Below, piece by piece: positions 10,050 through 19,637 of a DNA stretch of 64,000 bases. The translations under genes and the position numbers were made by a program. The notes below the pieces were generated by a model. That model worked only from the letters and a program-made list of their open reading frames with translations. It was not told the DNA's origin and ran no database searches. Origin of the DNA: Rhizobium sp. NXC24 (GTDB taxonomy: Bacteria; Pseudomonadota; Alphaproteobacteria; Rhizobiales; Rhizobiaceae); contig NZ_CP024314.1 in assembly GCF_002944315.1 (NCBI RefSeq), positions 558,001-622,000 of the forward strand, given 5' to 3'. Each line of letters opens with the position of its first letter. Within the stretch, counting starts at the first letter, position 1.

Positions 10050-11372
10050 TCAGAACCCCATGGGCGGCGGTGGCCCGCCGACACTGCTGCTGGTCGTCGT
10101 GCTTGTGCTTGCTTCGCCGATAACGACGCGCTCGCCTTGCGAAAGGCCCGACCGCACCTCGGCGGTAACGTTGTTGTTGAGGCCGATGGTGATTTTTCTG
10201 GAGGTCTGCTGTCCGTCCGCTGCGACCACCTGCACATTGTAGGATCCGTCAGCGGCTTTCGCTCCAAGCGCCGATGATGGAATGACCAGCGCATTTTTCG
10301 CCGCGCCAAGCACGATATGAACTTCAGCCGACATATAGGTGCGGAAGCGGTTGTCCTGGTTCGATACGGCGAAGATGCCGTTGTAGTAAATCGCAGACGA
10401 CGATGAGGAGGAGGTCGACGTGCTGCTGGATGAGGTCGTGCTGGAAGACGTGACGCTGCTGTCACTGGTGATCGATTCCGGTGCCGGCTCAATCGATTGC
10501 AGCACGGCATCGTAGCGGGTGGCGGGATCTCCGAGGATGGTGAAATAGACCGGCTGGCCCACCTTGGTCCTGACGACGTCGGCCTCCGATATCTCGGTGC
10601 GAACGATCATTGTGTCGAGCTGGCCGAGAATGACGATCGTCGGCGCCGATTGGGCCGCATTGACCGTCTGGCCTTGCTGGTTGACGATGGCAAGCACGGT
10701 CCCGTCCATCGGCGCGGTGATGCGTGTGTAGGACAGATTTGCCCGTGCTGTCTCCACCGCGACTTCTGCTGCAACGATCTGCGCATCGAGCGCAGCGATC
10801 TGGGCGGTGATCTTCTTGACGCTGGCCTCCGCACTGTCGAGGTCCGCCTTGGAGCCGGCTTGCTTGCGAAAAATCGTCTGCTGCCGCGTCAGCGTCTGTT
10901 GTGCATTGGTAAGGTCGGCTTCGCTTTCCTCGCGCTGCGCCTTGACATTGGCAAGCGAGGCCTGAGCGGTTTTCAGGTCGTTGTTTTGCGTCGTGGAGTC
11001 GATCTCGGCAATCAGCGTATCCTTCTTGATCTCATCGCCGAGCTTGACATTCAGCGCGATAATCCGCCCCGAGACCTGCGCGCCGACCGCGACCAGCTTG
11101 ACCGGTTTGAACGTCCCCGACGCAAGCACCGCTTCCTCGACATCTCCTCGCGCAACCGCGGCAGTGATGGCGGACGAGCCCTTATGGGCGAAGATACCGC
11201 CGTGAAACAGGAATGCAGCGGCGGCGGCAAGCAGAGCGAATATGGCTAAAGCCAAGCCTGGCCGCCGAAACCGGTTTTTTCGCGGGGTCCCCAGTGGCCG
11301 CGCGCGCAATAAGGCTCGGTGAGCTTCTTTCAGTTCGGTGCGTATCGTCATCGGGCTTAGGGAGTTCAGCAT
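10050..11372 (-). CDS. macA: MacA-type periplasmic adaptor (HlyD/RND membrane-fusion protein)
   Basis: Adaptor linking MacB to an outer-membrane channel. N-terminal TM (about FALLAAAAAFLFHGG), lipoyl half-motif VGAQVSGRIIALNVKLGDEIKKD, long alpha-hairpin (about 100-175), second lipoyl half ITAPMDGTVLAIVNQQGQTV, then barrel and membrane-proximal domains. A Ser/Thr run (about 290-315, encoded near 10390-10460) interrupts the barrel region; in rhizobial homologues this loop also tends to be Ser-rich. Start is uncertain: ATG 11372 lies 4 nt after the stop of a decayed channel gene, and ATG 11351 is an alternative; neither has a strong ribosome site. Co-transcribed with macB. Confidence 0.88.
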   Translation of the reverse strand: MLNSLSPMTIRTELKEAHRALLRARPLGTPRKNRFRRPGLALAIFALLAAAAAFLFHGGIFAHKGSSAITAAVARGDVEEAVLASGTFKPVKLVAVGAQVSGRIIALNVKLGDEIKKDTLIAEIDSTTQNNDLKTAQASLANVKAQREESEADLTNAQQTLTRQQTIFRKQAGSKADLDSAEASVKKITAQIAALDAQIVAAEVAVETARANLSYTRITAPMDGTVLAIVNQQGQTVNAAQSAPTIVILGQLDTMIVRTEISEADVVRTKVGQPVYFTILGDPATRYDAVLQSIEPAPESITSDSSVTSSSTTSSSSTSTSSSSSSAIYYNGIFAVSNQDNRFRTYMSAEVHIVLGAAKNALVIPSSALGAKAADGSYNVQVVAADGQQTSRKITIGLNNNVTAEVRSGLSQGERVVIGEASTSTTTSSSVGGPPPPMGF

Positions 11373-11376
11373 GGAA

Positions 11377-11560
11377 TTATCTGGCGGCGGTCGGGCGCGG
11401 ACCGCTGCTGGCGTCGACCACGGCGGGTTCGAAGGTACCGACCTCGCCTCCCAGCCTCCGCCCAGAACCGAGGGCGACATAATCGGTGGCGATCAACGCC
11501 GGGCTCTCTATCAGGGCTTCTTCCGCACTGTAAAGCGAGCGTTCGGTGGGTATTCTTGAT
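11377..11560 (-). pseudogene. C-terminal remnant of a NodT/TolC-like outer-membrane efflux protein
   Basis: Directly upstream of macA the minus strand reads LYSAEEALIESPALIATDYVAL in one frame and VLGGGWE in another, shifted within about 10 nt. Together these match the C-terminal signature of NodT-family outer-membrane factors (final helix ending in ATD-x-VALYKALGGGW). The rest of a roughly 460-residue protein is absent: the next upstream gene is the Spy-like gene. In the first frame translation runs to a TAA at 11377-11379. I read this as a deletion remnant of the third component of the macAB exporter. Confidence 0.6.
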
Positions 11561-11568
11561 AAGGGATT

Positions 11569-11602
11569 GGTCCGGGGATGCCGGGGCGGGGCTCCCCGGA
11601 CC
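11569..11602. repeat. Perfect 10-bp inverted repeat (hairpin)
   Basis: GGTCCGGGGA at 11569-11578 pairs exactly with TCCCCGGACC at 11593-11602 around a GC-rich 14-nt loop. It lies between the Spy-like gene and the channel-gene remnant. No T-tract follows on the minus strand, so it could be an RNA-processing or attenuation structure, or a scar at the deletion junction, rather than a standard terminator. Confidence 0.5.
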
Positions 11603-11727
11603 ATGCCGCCTTTTCTGGGGTTGTCGCTCCTTCCAACTGACAGAGATCGGACAACTTACGTCCGGGGGGGCAATCCCTGTCGGGTGGAGATAGAATGGCT
11701 TGTCCATAAAGGCGGAAGCTTCGGCTC

Positions 11728-12372
11728 CTAGTGGAACCGGCCAGGACCTGGATCGAGCGACCGTTCAGCATCCTCAAGCTTCTTGAGCTGATAAGCGGTC
11801 AAAACGGAGCGAAGTGCCGCCGCTTTATCTTTCAGCACACGAGCCTTGGCAGCACGGTCCAGCATATGATCGGCGATCTCTTCGCCGAACAATTCGGACG
11901 GTTTACTCGAACCGGCATCAGGAGTTGATGGTTTGGTTTCGGTCTCCGAAACGGGCTTCGGTGGCATTTGCTCGGGAACATCGAGAAGGTCTGTCAATGC
12001 GGCGGTATAGTCCCTCCAGGCATCAAGCTGGGCGACATGGATACCGATCAGCGTTTCCATCGCCGATAGCCTGCTTGCAAGCTCCCATGCGTGATCCGGC
12101 CGAGGGGGGAAATCGGGAGGCGGCGCGTGAGGCGGCGGGAAGGGCAAACCGTTGCCAAATGCCATCATAGGGCCGCCCAACCGAGGGTCGCCGCGAAAGC
12201 CGGGGCATGGCCCTCGTTCCGATCCCATCCAAGCCGGCGGAGGTCCCATCCTCTCAGCACCGACAGGGCCCTGTTCCATGGTCGGGATTGGAGACTCCTG
12301 GGCAAGAGCCGGAACAATCATGCCGCCGATGGTTGTTGACACTAAGATTGCGACAATACGCAAGTGCCTCAT
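11728..12372 (-). CDS. Spy/CpxP-like periplasmic LTXXQ protein
   Basis: Exported 214-residue protein. Signal peptide with cleavage near VPALAQ-E (about residue 25), a Pro/Gly/Met-rich low-complexity stretch (about 30-90), then a helical region and a C-terminal LTAYQLKKLEDAE, which fits the LTXXQ motif of Spy/CpxP chaperone-like sensors of envelope stress. ATG follows GAAGG by 8 nt. It heads the same-strand group Spy-like, channel remnant, macA, macB, suggesting envelope-stress-linked expression of the exporter. The family call rests mainly on the C-terminal motif. Confidence 0.65.
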   Translation of the reverse strand: MRHLRIVAILVSTTIGGMIVPALAQESPIPTMEQGPVGAERMGPPPAWMGSERGPCPGFRGDPRLGGPMMAFGNGLPFPPPHAPPPDFPPRPDHAWELASRLSAMETLIGIHVAQLDAWRDYTAALTDLLDVPEQMPPKPVSETETKPSTPDAGSSKPSELFGEEIADHMLDRAAKARVLKDKAAALRSVLTAYQLKKLEDAERSLDPGPGRFH

Positions 12373-12695
12373 GATCAGTGCCTTCGAATTCGCTTCAATT
12401 CACTGATGCAAAACTAGTCGGAGCATATAAACGGCATGCGTCTTTATGTTTCCAAGTATTTCTTCGCGGGGGATTGTTGCGAACGAAGTTTGCTGTAACC
12501 CTCTCAGCAAAAATTCATTACAAAATTTTTCTTCGTTTGTTCGTCCAGGCTTTGATATGGACGGAATGACGGATGGAGCAACCTGCGATTTGTCGCTACG
12601 TGCCTTCACGGAGAGTTCTGGAGGAATTCGTGCAACCGCAAAGATTCAGACTTCATCAAAGAATCCAAGCTAAGTTCTTTTAAAATTTTGGATAA
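12373..12695. other. Divergent intergenic region, 323 nt
   Basis: Promoter region shared by the Spy-like gene (minus) and the diguanylate cyclase gene (plus). AT-rich around 12500-12545. No ORF or strong palindrome recognised. Confidence 0.4.
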
Positions 12696-14570
12696 ATGAT
12701 TGTGGCCTGGCAAGTTCTGATCGGCAATGTTGCAGCCGTTTCGCTTCTCATTTCGGTGTGGATGCACCTCCACTACCGGCTCTATCGTCTTTCTGAGGTC
12801 CAGGCCAAAATCGCCTTCGGTCTGATGATGGGGCTGGGAGCGATCGTTTCCATGGTGTTGTCGGTAGAGATCGATAGCGGCTACTATGTCGATCTGCGCT
12901 CGACCTTGCTCGCCGTCTCGGCTGTTTATGGCGGGCCGCTGGCTATCCTGGTCACCGGCATGCTTACGGCAATCTACCGAATCTCCATGGGTGGTGCAGG
13001 CCTTCAGCCAGGCCTGATCTCGATCGCGGTCGTGTCGCTCCTCGGGACGTCGATGCATTTCTTGTTTCGCCGGCAGCCGATGAATTTCAAGAGAATTGCC
13101 GCCTCCGCCTTCACTGTAGCTTCGGTTTCCGTGGCAATGAGCCTTGCATATCGCGGCAATGGCTCCCCGATCACAGCTCTCGGATTCATCGCTATGGGGT
13201 TCGTTGCAACCTTGGTCGCGGCCTCTGTTATCACCTACTTCCACGCCTTCACCGTCGAGCGAGACATCTTGCGGGCTGCACTTACTCAAGCGCCCGACCT
13301 CTATTATGTCAAAGATCGCAAGAGCCGTTTCCTGGTAGCCAACCTGAACGTCGCACGAAACCACGGTCGCACGAAATCGTCTGACATGGCCGGTCTGACC
13401 GATTTCGATCTCTATCCTAGCGAAATGGCGCAGGCGTTTTTCGATCGCGAACAGGAGATCATGTCGACGGGAGATCCGATGGTGGATTTCGAGGAGCCCT
13501 ATGTCGTCGAAGACGGCCGAAAGCGCTGGTTTCTGACGTCAAAGGTGCCTTTGCGAGATCGCTATGGCAATTTGATCGGACTTGCCGGAGTGACGCGTGA
13601 CATCACCGAGGAAAAGCGCCTGATACAAGAAGCCGTCGAAAGCAAGAATGTGCTTTCGCAGGCGATGGCGGAAATGTCTGACGGGCTCGCCATGTTCAAT
13701 CCGGACGGCAAGCTGGTGTTCTGCAATGATCAGTACCGCGCCGCATTTCCTCGCTCGGGATATGCCAGAAAGCCGGGTGCGCACATTTCGGATATTGTCC
13801 GAGCCGTGGTGCGAAATGCGGAGAGGATCGATGTCAGCCCTGACGTCAACGAAGAATGGATACAGGCTTCCGCCGCGCAGCTTTTCCTGACGCGCGACAC
13901 TGAAATTCCTCTGTTCGACGGACGCTGGCTCAGCCTGCGCACTCGGTTGGCGTCCGATGGATCCGCTCTGGTGGTGGTCTCGGACATCACGTCGATGAAG
14001 CATTCCGAGGAACAATTGAAGCAGCTTGCTCAGAAGATGACCGGGCTTGCCTATACCGATGCATTGACCGGTATTGCCAATCGCCGGGTATTCGACGAAG
14101 TGATCCTAACGGAGTTTGCCCGCGCACGCCGAAACAGCTCTCCCCTTAGTCTGCTGCTCATAGATATCGATCATTTCAAGAGCTTCAACGACACCTACGG
14201 TCATCTTGAGGGCGACAAATGCCTCAAGGCCATCGGCGACATTCTCCGTTCGGTTGTCACACGACCGTCCGACCTTGCGGCCCGTTTTGGGGGCGAAGAA
14301 TTTGCGATCGTTCTCCCTGGAACGGACAGAGACGGCGCCTTGAGCCTCGCTGAGGTTCTGCGCTCGACCCTCAATCAACTTGCAATACCACACCGGGCAA
14401 GCAGCAAATCGATCGTGACGACCAGCATTGGCGTGGCGAACATGTCAGATGGATCGACATTCGCAAGTGTCGCCGATCTGGTGCGGGCTGCGGACCAAGC
14501 GCTCTATGGTGCCAAGACGAAGGGCCGTGATTGCATCGCAGCAGCCGGCGATCAGGCAACGGCCGCATAG
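12696..14570 (+). CDS. Membrane diguanylate cyclase with 5TMR-LytS-like sensor, PAS and GGDEF
   Basis: Makes the second messenger c-di-GMP. The N-terminus (about 1-180) holds six hydrophobic segments including [25 protein letters not shown], typical of the 5TM LytS-type receptor module. Two PAS domains follow (about 193-310 and 318-435, the first ending in the [10 protein letters not shown] linker), then GGDEF (about 450-615) with [10 protein letters not shown], the active loop RFGGEEF (near 530) and an RPSD inhibitory site five residues upstream. All point to a catalytically active, product-inhibited enzyme. It has no EAL domain. Monocistronic. Confidence 0.92.
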   Translation: MIVAWQVLIGNVAAVSLLISVWMHLHYRLYRLSEVQAKIAFGLMMGLGAIVSMVLSVEIDSGYYVDLRSTLLAVSAVYGGPLAILVTGMLTAIYRISMGGAGLQPGLISIAVVSLLGTSMHFLFRRQPMNFKRIAASAFTVASVSVAMSLAYRGNGSPITALGFIAMGFVATLVAASVITYFHAFTVERDILRAALTQAPDLYYVKDRKSRFLVANLNVARNHGRTKSSDMAGLTDFDLYPSEMAQAFFDREQEIMSTGDPMVDFEEPYVVEDGRKRWFLTSKVPLRDRYGNLIGLAGVTRDITEEKRLIQEAVESKNVLSQAMAEMSDGLAMFNPDGKLVFCNDQYRAAFPRSGYARKPGAHISDIVRAVVRNAERIDVSPDVNEEWIQASAAQLFLTRDTEIPLFDGRWLSLRTRLASDGSALVVVSDITSMKHSEEQLKQLAQKMTGLAYTDALTGIANRRVFDEVILTEFARARRNSSPLSLLLIDIDHFKSFNDTYGHLEGDKCLKAIGDILRSVVTRPSDLAARFGGEEFAIVLPGTDRDGALSLAEVLRSTLNQLAIPHRASSKSIVTTSIGVANMSDGSTFASVADLVRAADQALYGAKTKGRDCIAAAGDQATAA

Positions 14571-14816
14571 TTGGATTATTCTAAATTTGCCGTCAGGTCC
14601 GCTTTCCGGGAACAAAAGCACGCTACCGAATGTTCGATGCGCGGCGAGCTTCTCCCTTAGCTCTCCAACGTGCCGCTCCCAGTGCGGCCATCAGAAGACT
14701 GTCTACGGAACGCTTCCGCTGTCAATGCAGCCTTCTATAAAGCACGGCAGGGAACACGCCATGCGCCCTTCCCACTGTTCCCTGTCGTGTCTGACATTAT
14801 TGAAAAATCATTTTTC

Positions 14817-14845
14817 GCCGGCTCGAACGCGTTGATCGAGCCGGC
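14817..14845 (-). terminator. Probable terminator of the MFS gene
   Basis: Perfect 10-bp stem (GCCGGCTCGA / TCGAGCCGGC) with a 9-nt loop, starting 5 nt after the transporter stop codon. On the minus strand it continues GAAAAATGATTTTTC, so a T-rich stretch follows after a short interruption. Confidence 0.6.
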
Positions 14846-14850
14846 ACATC

Positions 14851-16191
14851 TCATCGCGTGGCTTCCTGGGTCTGCGGGGCGGCACGCAGTTCGTTCAGCA
14901 AGATGGCGGCCGCCCCGATTGCCGCCGGAACGGCTAGCGCGCAGAAGATGCCGCGGAAATCCCAGCCGAAGCCGAGCAGCAAACCGCCGATCGATGACCC
15001 CAGAATGCTGCCCAGCCGGCCGACGCCCAGCATCCAGCTCACACCGGTCGCACGGGCAAAGGTGGGATAGCGGCCGGGAGCGTAGGCGTTAAGACCAGTT
15101 TGGCCGCCGCTCATGAAGAAGCCGACTATGCCGACAATCAGCGCGAGGGCAACGGAGGTCAGGCCGGTGAATGCGAGCACGATCAGAGCGACGGCGCCAA
15201 GCAGATAGGATAGGGAGATCGCGCTCTTCGACCCGATCCGGTGCATGGCAAAGCCCACGACAACCGCACCGATCGTGCCGCCGAGCTGGAACATGGCGGT
15301 GACGCTGGCTGCGGTTTCGATCGGCATTCCGGCATCCTTGATCATGGTCGGCAACCAGCTTGTCGTCAGGTAGATGACCAGCAGACCCATGAAGTAGCAC
15401 AGCCAGAGCGTCAGCGTGCGTATGATGAACGTGGGTGTGAAGAGGAGCGCAACAGGCTGCGCCGCGGTCACCGGTTCGTCATCCAGCGTAAATTCGGATA
15501 CAGCTTTCAGGTCATGACCGGTCACGCCGGCGAGCTGATTTCGGATGCGATCGGTGGGAGCTCCGCGGACGACCATGAAGCGGGCCGATTCCGGCAGCAC
15601 GAAAAACAAAATCACGGAAAGCGCGAGCGGCACGATGCCGCCGAACACGAGCACCGAATGCCAGCCGAACGTCGGCAGCAGGTATGCCGCGACAAAGCCG
15701 ATGATCGCCGAGCCGAAGTTGAAGCCGGTGAACATGATCGCCAGAATAACGGAGCGCTTTTGCTCTGGCACATATTCCGACAGCAGCGTTGTCGTATTGG
15801 GCATTGCGGCGCCTAGGCCGAGGCCGGTCAGAAAACGGAGTACCGCCATCTCAGTGGGAGTTTGAGTGAGCGCCGTAAGCAGGCTTAAGACGCCGAAGGC
15901 GAAGACCGAGCCGAGCAATACGCGGCGGCGTCCGAACCAATCGGAAGACGAACCTGCAAAGATCGCGCCGATGGCCAGGCCAACCGGCGCCGCAGCCATA
16001 ACAAAGCCAAAGGCGGGCTTGGAGATGCCCCAGTCGCCCGTGATGGCGGGAGCAAGAAAGCCCATGATCGCGACGTCCATGCCGTCGCAGAAGACGATGA
16101 GGAAGCAGAGAACAGTCAGTGTCCATTGCATTCGCGACATCGGGCGGCTGTTGATGTAAGACCTGATCTCCAGGACGGCTGGCTGTGTCAT
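14851..16191 (-). CDS. MFS aromatic acid:H+ symporter (AAHS family)
   Basis: Inner-membrane permease of 446 residues with 12 predicted TM helices, resembling PcaK/GalT-type importers of hydroxylated benzoates. Family marks: FCDGMDVAIMGFLAPAI in TM1 (the acidic DGxD-like motif), DWFGRRRVLLGS in loop 2-3, RFLTGLGLGAAMPNTTTLLSEY in TM4-5 and a PESARFM motif. The ATG at 16191 follows GGAGGAG; the frame continues upstream to another ATG. The neighbourhood of gallate-pathway genes suggests gallate or a related phenolic acid as cargo, but the substrate is inferred. Confidence 0.85.
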   Translation of the reverse strand: MTQPAVLEIRSYINSRPMSRMQWTLTVLCFLIVFCDGMDVAIMGFLAPAITGDWGISKPAFGFVMAAAPVGLAIGAIFAGSSSDWFGRRRVLLGSVFAFGVLSLLTALTQTPTEMAVLRFLTGLGLGAAMPNTTTLLSEYVPEQKRSVILAIMFTGFNFGSAIIGFVAAYLLPTFGWHSVLVFGGIVPLALSVILFFVLPESARFMVVRGAPTDRIRNQLAGVTGHDLKAVSEFTLDDEPVTAAQPVALLFTPTFIIRTLTLWLCYFMGLLVIYLTTSWLPTMIKDAGMPIETAASVTAMFQLGGTIGAVVVGFAMHRIGSKSAISLSYLLGAVALIVLAFTGLTSVALALIVGIVGFFMSGGQTGLNAYAPGRYPTFARATGVSWMLGVGRLGSILGSSIGGLLLGFGWDFRGIFCALAVPAAIGAAAILLNELRAAPQTQEATR

Positions 16192-16625
16192 GTACTCCTC
16201 CGACATGATGGTTGCGCGTGTCCGCACGAGGCTGATGGCCGGGCGCTCTCGAACAGCGTTGTGCTTGGATCATCCAGGCATCGATCCGCTCGAGGAATGG
16301 CTTTGCGAAAGCGTTTGATCGACGCTTGCCGTCAACCTCCTCTGCCCCTCGCGCTTCGTTGACGGGCCAAGCAGTACGCGTCTTGCACCATCACCTCCAA
16401 TCCAATCAGAGGTCCGGGGTATAAGCAGGGGCTATAGAGTGCCAGCGCTCGCTGTGAGGTGGTTCCGCAAAATCGAAACCGTCCAAGCCTTCGCAATGCC
16501 GCGTCGCAACGCCGAGCGGCTAAGGAATCGTCCCACCTCTTGAAGGAACCGTATCATGCAGACGCAGATTGAGGCGGCGCATATACCCTGTGGTATGCGT
16601 TCGAGAAAAGCGTCTTAAGGGTAGG
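16192..16625. other. Intergenic region, 434 nt
   Basis: Upstream region of the MFS gene and 3' side of the LysR gene, both on the minus strand. No gene recognised. The length suggests an independent, possibly LysR-controlled promoter for the transporter. Confidence 0.4.
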
Positions 16626-17810
16626 CTATAGGTGGCGGCTTTGTCTCGCGCCGGCTTCCTCACGGATCTCGTCGAGAAAAGCGGCTTGAGCCGCTGTGGG
16701 CAGCCATCCCTTGCGTATGGTGATCCCGATCGGCCGTTCGGTATGGGCGAGATCGAAGGGCAGGGATGCCATAAGGCCGCGCTCGATCTCCGCTGCCGCC
16801 TGGCCGCCCGAGATGAAACCGAGATGATCGCTCTGGTCGAGTAGCTCGCGCATGAGGATCAGCGAGCTGGACTCGACCACGCTTTTCGGTCCCGGCGATT
16901 GCCCTTGGAACAAGGCGTCGAAATGGGCTCTTATCGGCGTGCCGCTGGTTGCGACAACCCAAGGGTAGGATGCCAGATCGCCTATGCATATCGAGGACTT
17001 TCCGACGAGCGGATGACGCTTGCCCGCGACGATCACCACGATGTCGTTGAACAGCGTTTCCTGCTCGACATCATCGATGGGAAGGGGATTGCGCATCGCT
17101 CCGATCAGGAAATCGATCTCGCCGCGCCGCAGGCCACCGAGCAGTTCGGCATAGACGCCCTCGACTACCTTGATCGGCAGCTTCGGCCGCTTCTTGCGAA
17201 ACCGGGCGATCGCCGACGGCAGGATGAAGGAGCGCGAAAGGGGCATGCCGCCCACAACGATCAGCCCGGCCTCCTGTGCACGGGCTTCGGAAAGATCCGC
17301 CTCTGCCTGATGCAATTCGGCGAAGGCGAGGCGGGTCGCCTGCGCCAGGTTCTGCGCCAGGCGCGTGGCAACCATTCCATAGGACGTTCTCTCGAACAGG
17401 GGACGCGCGGCCTCCTTTTCGAGCTGGCTAACGGCGCGATGGACGGTCGGCTGCGCCACCCCGAGCCGCCGTGCCGCAAGCGTAAAATTCTCGAGCTCCC
17501 TGACGGCGACCAGGGCTTCGAGCTGCGCCGAGGTGGCCGTAACCTTGAGCCTGGACGCGAGCTCGGTCAGCGCGGGATCTAGATAGGAGAAGGCACGCCT
17601 CACGCGCAGAACCAGGAGCTTGCCCTCATCGTTGATGAAGAGGCCATGCGGCGAACGCGTGAACAACGCATATCCAAGCGTCTTTTCGATCTTGGATATG
17701 GCCTGCGTGACCGCCGGCTGGGATACGTAGCAGATGTCAGCGGCGCGTGTGACGGAGCCCGTTTCGACGACGGCCAGGAAAACGCGCAGGTGCCGCAGAT
17801 TGTGCCTCAT
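16626..17810 (-). CDS. LysR-type regulator with two tandem HTH domains
   Basis: 394 residues, about 90 longer than a usual LysR protein. Residues 4-63 form a first winged HTH (LRHLRVFLAVVETGSVTRAAD, VSQPAVTQAISKIEKTLG, LFTR), and residues about 95-155 form a second (LEALVAVRELENFTLAARRLG, VAQPTVHRAVSQLEKE, LFERTSYGM). The co-inducer domain follows (about 180-385; GRLRRGEIDFLIGA-like segment at LRRGEIDFLIGAM). It overlaps the upstream oxidoreductase gene by 4 nt and is divergent from the gallate-type operon that it probably controls. Inducer unknown. Confidence 0.88.
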   Translation of the reverse strand: MRHNLRHLRVFLAVVETGSVTRAADICYVSQPAVTQAISKIEKTLGYALFTRSPHGLFINDEGKLLVLRVRRAFSYLDPALTELASRLKVTATSAQLEALVAVRELENFTLAARRLGVAQPTVHRAVSQLEKEAARPLFERTSYGMVATRLAQNLAQATRLAFAELHQAEADLSEARAQEAGLIVVGGMPLSRSFILPSAIARFRKKRPKLPIKVVEGVYAELLGGLRRGEIDFLIGAMRNPLPIDDVEQETLFNDIVVIVAGKRHPLVGKSSICIGDLASYPWVVATSGTPIRAHFDALFQGQSPGPKSVVESSSLILMRELLDQSDHLGFISGGQAAAEIERGLMASLPFDLAHTERPIGITIRKGWLPTAAQAAFLDEIREEAGARQSRHL

Positions 17811-18721
17811 CGGATCGCCGCAGCTCCCTTGTCCCTTTCCTCATCCATCCGTTTGAGGATGCTGTCGGCTCGGCTGGCAAGGTCGTCGTCGATATCCGCC
17901 GGGGCGAAGAGTGCTGCAATCTCATCCTGCCAATCGGCGATGGCTGCCGACATCCTGTCCGGAAGCCCGAGGTCACGGACAGTGGCGGCAACCTCCCGCA
18001 TCTCGGCCGCTCGGCGGGCGCCATGCACCATCATTCGTTCGAGGTTGTAGGAGCTGCGCTTGGCCCAATCTATGCCGGGATCGGAAGCCTGCAACGAAGC
18101 GATAACGGCGTTTTCCACGCCGGCACGGCGGGCGGCGAGCATCGATTCAGCCGTCAGTGCTTCCAGGCCTTTGATGATGACGGAACGCAGCATCTTGATC
18201 GAAGATGCTTGCCCCACCTTCTCACCCGCAGGCTTCGGCTTCATTCCGAGATGCTCAAGCGCCTCGATCGCCGCTTCGGCATGGGGACCGGAAACCAAAA
18301 GTGGCGTCAGATGGCGGGCCGGATGCACGGGCGACATGACGGCGACATCGACATAACAACCGCCTGCCGCTTCGATCGCTTCGGCTGCGATGATTTTGGC
18401 GGAGGGCGAACAAGAATTGCAGTCGAAATAGAGAGCGCCGGCCTTGAGCCATTTGGCCGCCTCTTGTGCGGCGGGCAAAGCCTGATCGGCTGTGACGAGG
18501 CTGAAGATGATCTCGGCGTCAGAGAGTGATTGCCGGGCTTCATAGGCATGTTGGACGTCGAGTTCGGCGCAGGCCGCTACGATTTGGCCGGCGCTGAGCG
18601 AATCGGCGATCTTGATGTCATAGGCGACAACAACCGCGCCGTCAGGTCGTGTCCAGCCCGATGCAAATGCGCATGCTGCTTCGCCGAATCCGATCATGCT
18701 GATCTTGAAGTGGTTCATCAT
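17807..18721 (-). CDS. NAD(P)-dependent oxidoreductase (6PGDH-like, DUF1932 C-terminus)
   Basis: Rossmann-fold dehydrogenase of the beta-hydroxyacid / 6-phosphogluconate type: dinucleotide motif MIGFGEAACAFASG at the N-terminus, then YFDCNSCSPSAKIIA and the helical C-terminal domain with the conserved Lys in SSIKMLRSVIIKGLEAL. The C-terminal half fits DUF1932. It is co-transcribed with the LysR gene and shares the divergent promoter region with galB, so it likely oxidises or reduces an intermediate or side product of the aromatic pathway. Neither the substrate nor the need for such a step in gallate breakdown is known. Confidence 0.8.
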   Translation of the reverse strand: MMNHFKISMIGFGEAACAFASGWTRPDGAVVVAYDIKIADSLSAGQIVAACAELDVQHAYEARQSLSDAEIIFSLVTADQALPAAQEAAKWLKAGALYFDCNSCSPSAKIIAAEAIEAAGGCYVDVAVMSPVHPARHLTPLLVSGPHAEAAIEALEHLGMKPKPAGEKVGQASSIKMLRSVIIKGLEALTAESMLAARRAGVENAVIASLQASDPGIDWAKRSSYNLERMMVHGARRAAEMREVAATVRDLGLPDRMSAAIADWQDEIAALFAPADIDDDLASRADSILKRMDEERDKGAAAIR

Positions 18722-18878
18722 CCGTCAATCCCGCGACCAATCCATCAGTGCTCGCTTTAGACCAACAAAGATCGCCTCGCCATTCGTTATAGCAAAAACT
18801 TATGGACAAGGCGCCGAAAGAAAATTGGCAAACTGGTGGTTCGGAGCGACATACGGTTTCGAAAAACAGGAGGTTTCG

Positions 18879-19613
18879 ATGTCCGACAAGAACACCGCGT
18901 TGGTGATCAGCGCCCATGCTGCAGATTTCGTCTGGCGCTGTGGAGGGGCGATCGCCCTGCATGCCGACAAGGGTTATGAGGTCACCGTCGTCTGCTTGTC
19001 CTTCGGCGAGCGCGGCGAGTCCGCCAAGCTCTGGAAACAGAAGGACATGACGCTCGAGCGCGTCAAGGCTGCCCGGCGTGCCGAGTCGGAAAAGGCCGCG
19101 CAGGCGCTCGGCGTCCATGACCTGATCTGCTTCGACCTCGGCGACTATCCCCTGCGCATGACGGACGACGACAAGTATCGCCTCGTCGACGTCATCCGCA
19201 AGGTGCAGCCCTCCTTCATGCTGAGCCACTCGCAATATGATCCCTACAATACCGACCATATGTATGCGACGCAGATCGCGCTCGAAACCCGCATGATCGC
19301 GCAGGCCTGGGGTCACAATCCCGGCGAAAGCATCCTCGGCGCGCCGCAGCTCTACCTGTTCGAACCGCATCAGACGGAGCAGATGGGTTGGAAGCCGGAC
19401 GTGTTCCTCGACATCACCGCTGTCTGGGATAAGAAGCGCGCTGCCATCGAGTGCATGGAAGGGCAGGAGCATCTCTGGGAATTCTATACCCGTGTTGCCC
19501 AGAACCGCGCCAACCATTTCCAGCGCAATTCCGGCGGCCAATCCGGCGGCCGTGCGGCCCAATATGCGGAAGGTTTTCAGTCGGTTTTCCCGCGCACGGT
19601 CGACGAGCTCTGA
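18879..19613 (+). CDS. galB: 4-oxalomesaconate hydratase (GalB, PIG-L/LmbE family)
   Basis: Matches the GalB type of 4-oxalomesaconate hydratase, a zinc PIG-L-fold enzyme that hydrates enol-OMA to 4-carboxy-4-hydroxy-2-oxoadipate (CHA). The metal motif is VISAHAADFVWRCGG (H13, D16), and the further signature SHSQYDPYNTDHM follows near 110-123. Length 244 residues fits. ATG 18879 is set by a strong ACAGGAGG 5 nt upstream; the open frame extends much further without ribosome sites. First gene of galB-dioxygenase-galC-galD. Confidence 0.88.
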   Translation: MSDKNTALVISAHAADFVWRCGGAIALHADKGYEVTVVCLSFGERGESAKLWKQKDMTLERVKAARRAESEKAAQALGVHDLICFDLGDYPLRMTDDDKYRLVDVIRKVQPSFMLSHSQYDPYNTDHMYATQIALETRMIAQAWGHNPGESILGAPQLYLFEPHQTEQMGWKPDVFLDITAVWDKKRAAIECMEGQEHLWEFYTRVAQNRANHFQRNSGGQSGGRAAQYAEGFQSVFPRTVDEL

Positions 19614-19637
19614 TGACGCTCTCGGGAGGAGCTTGAA

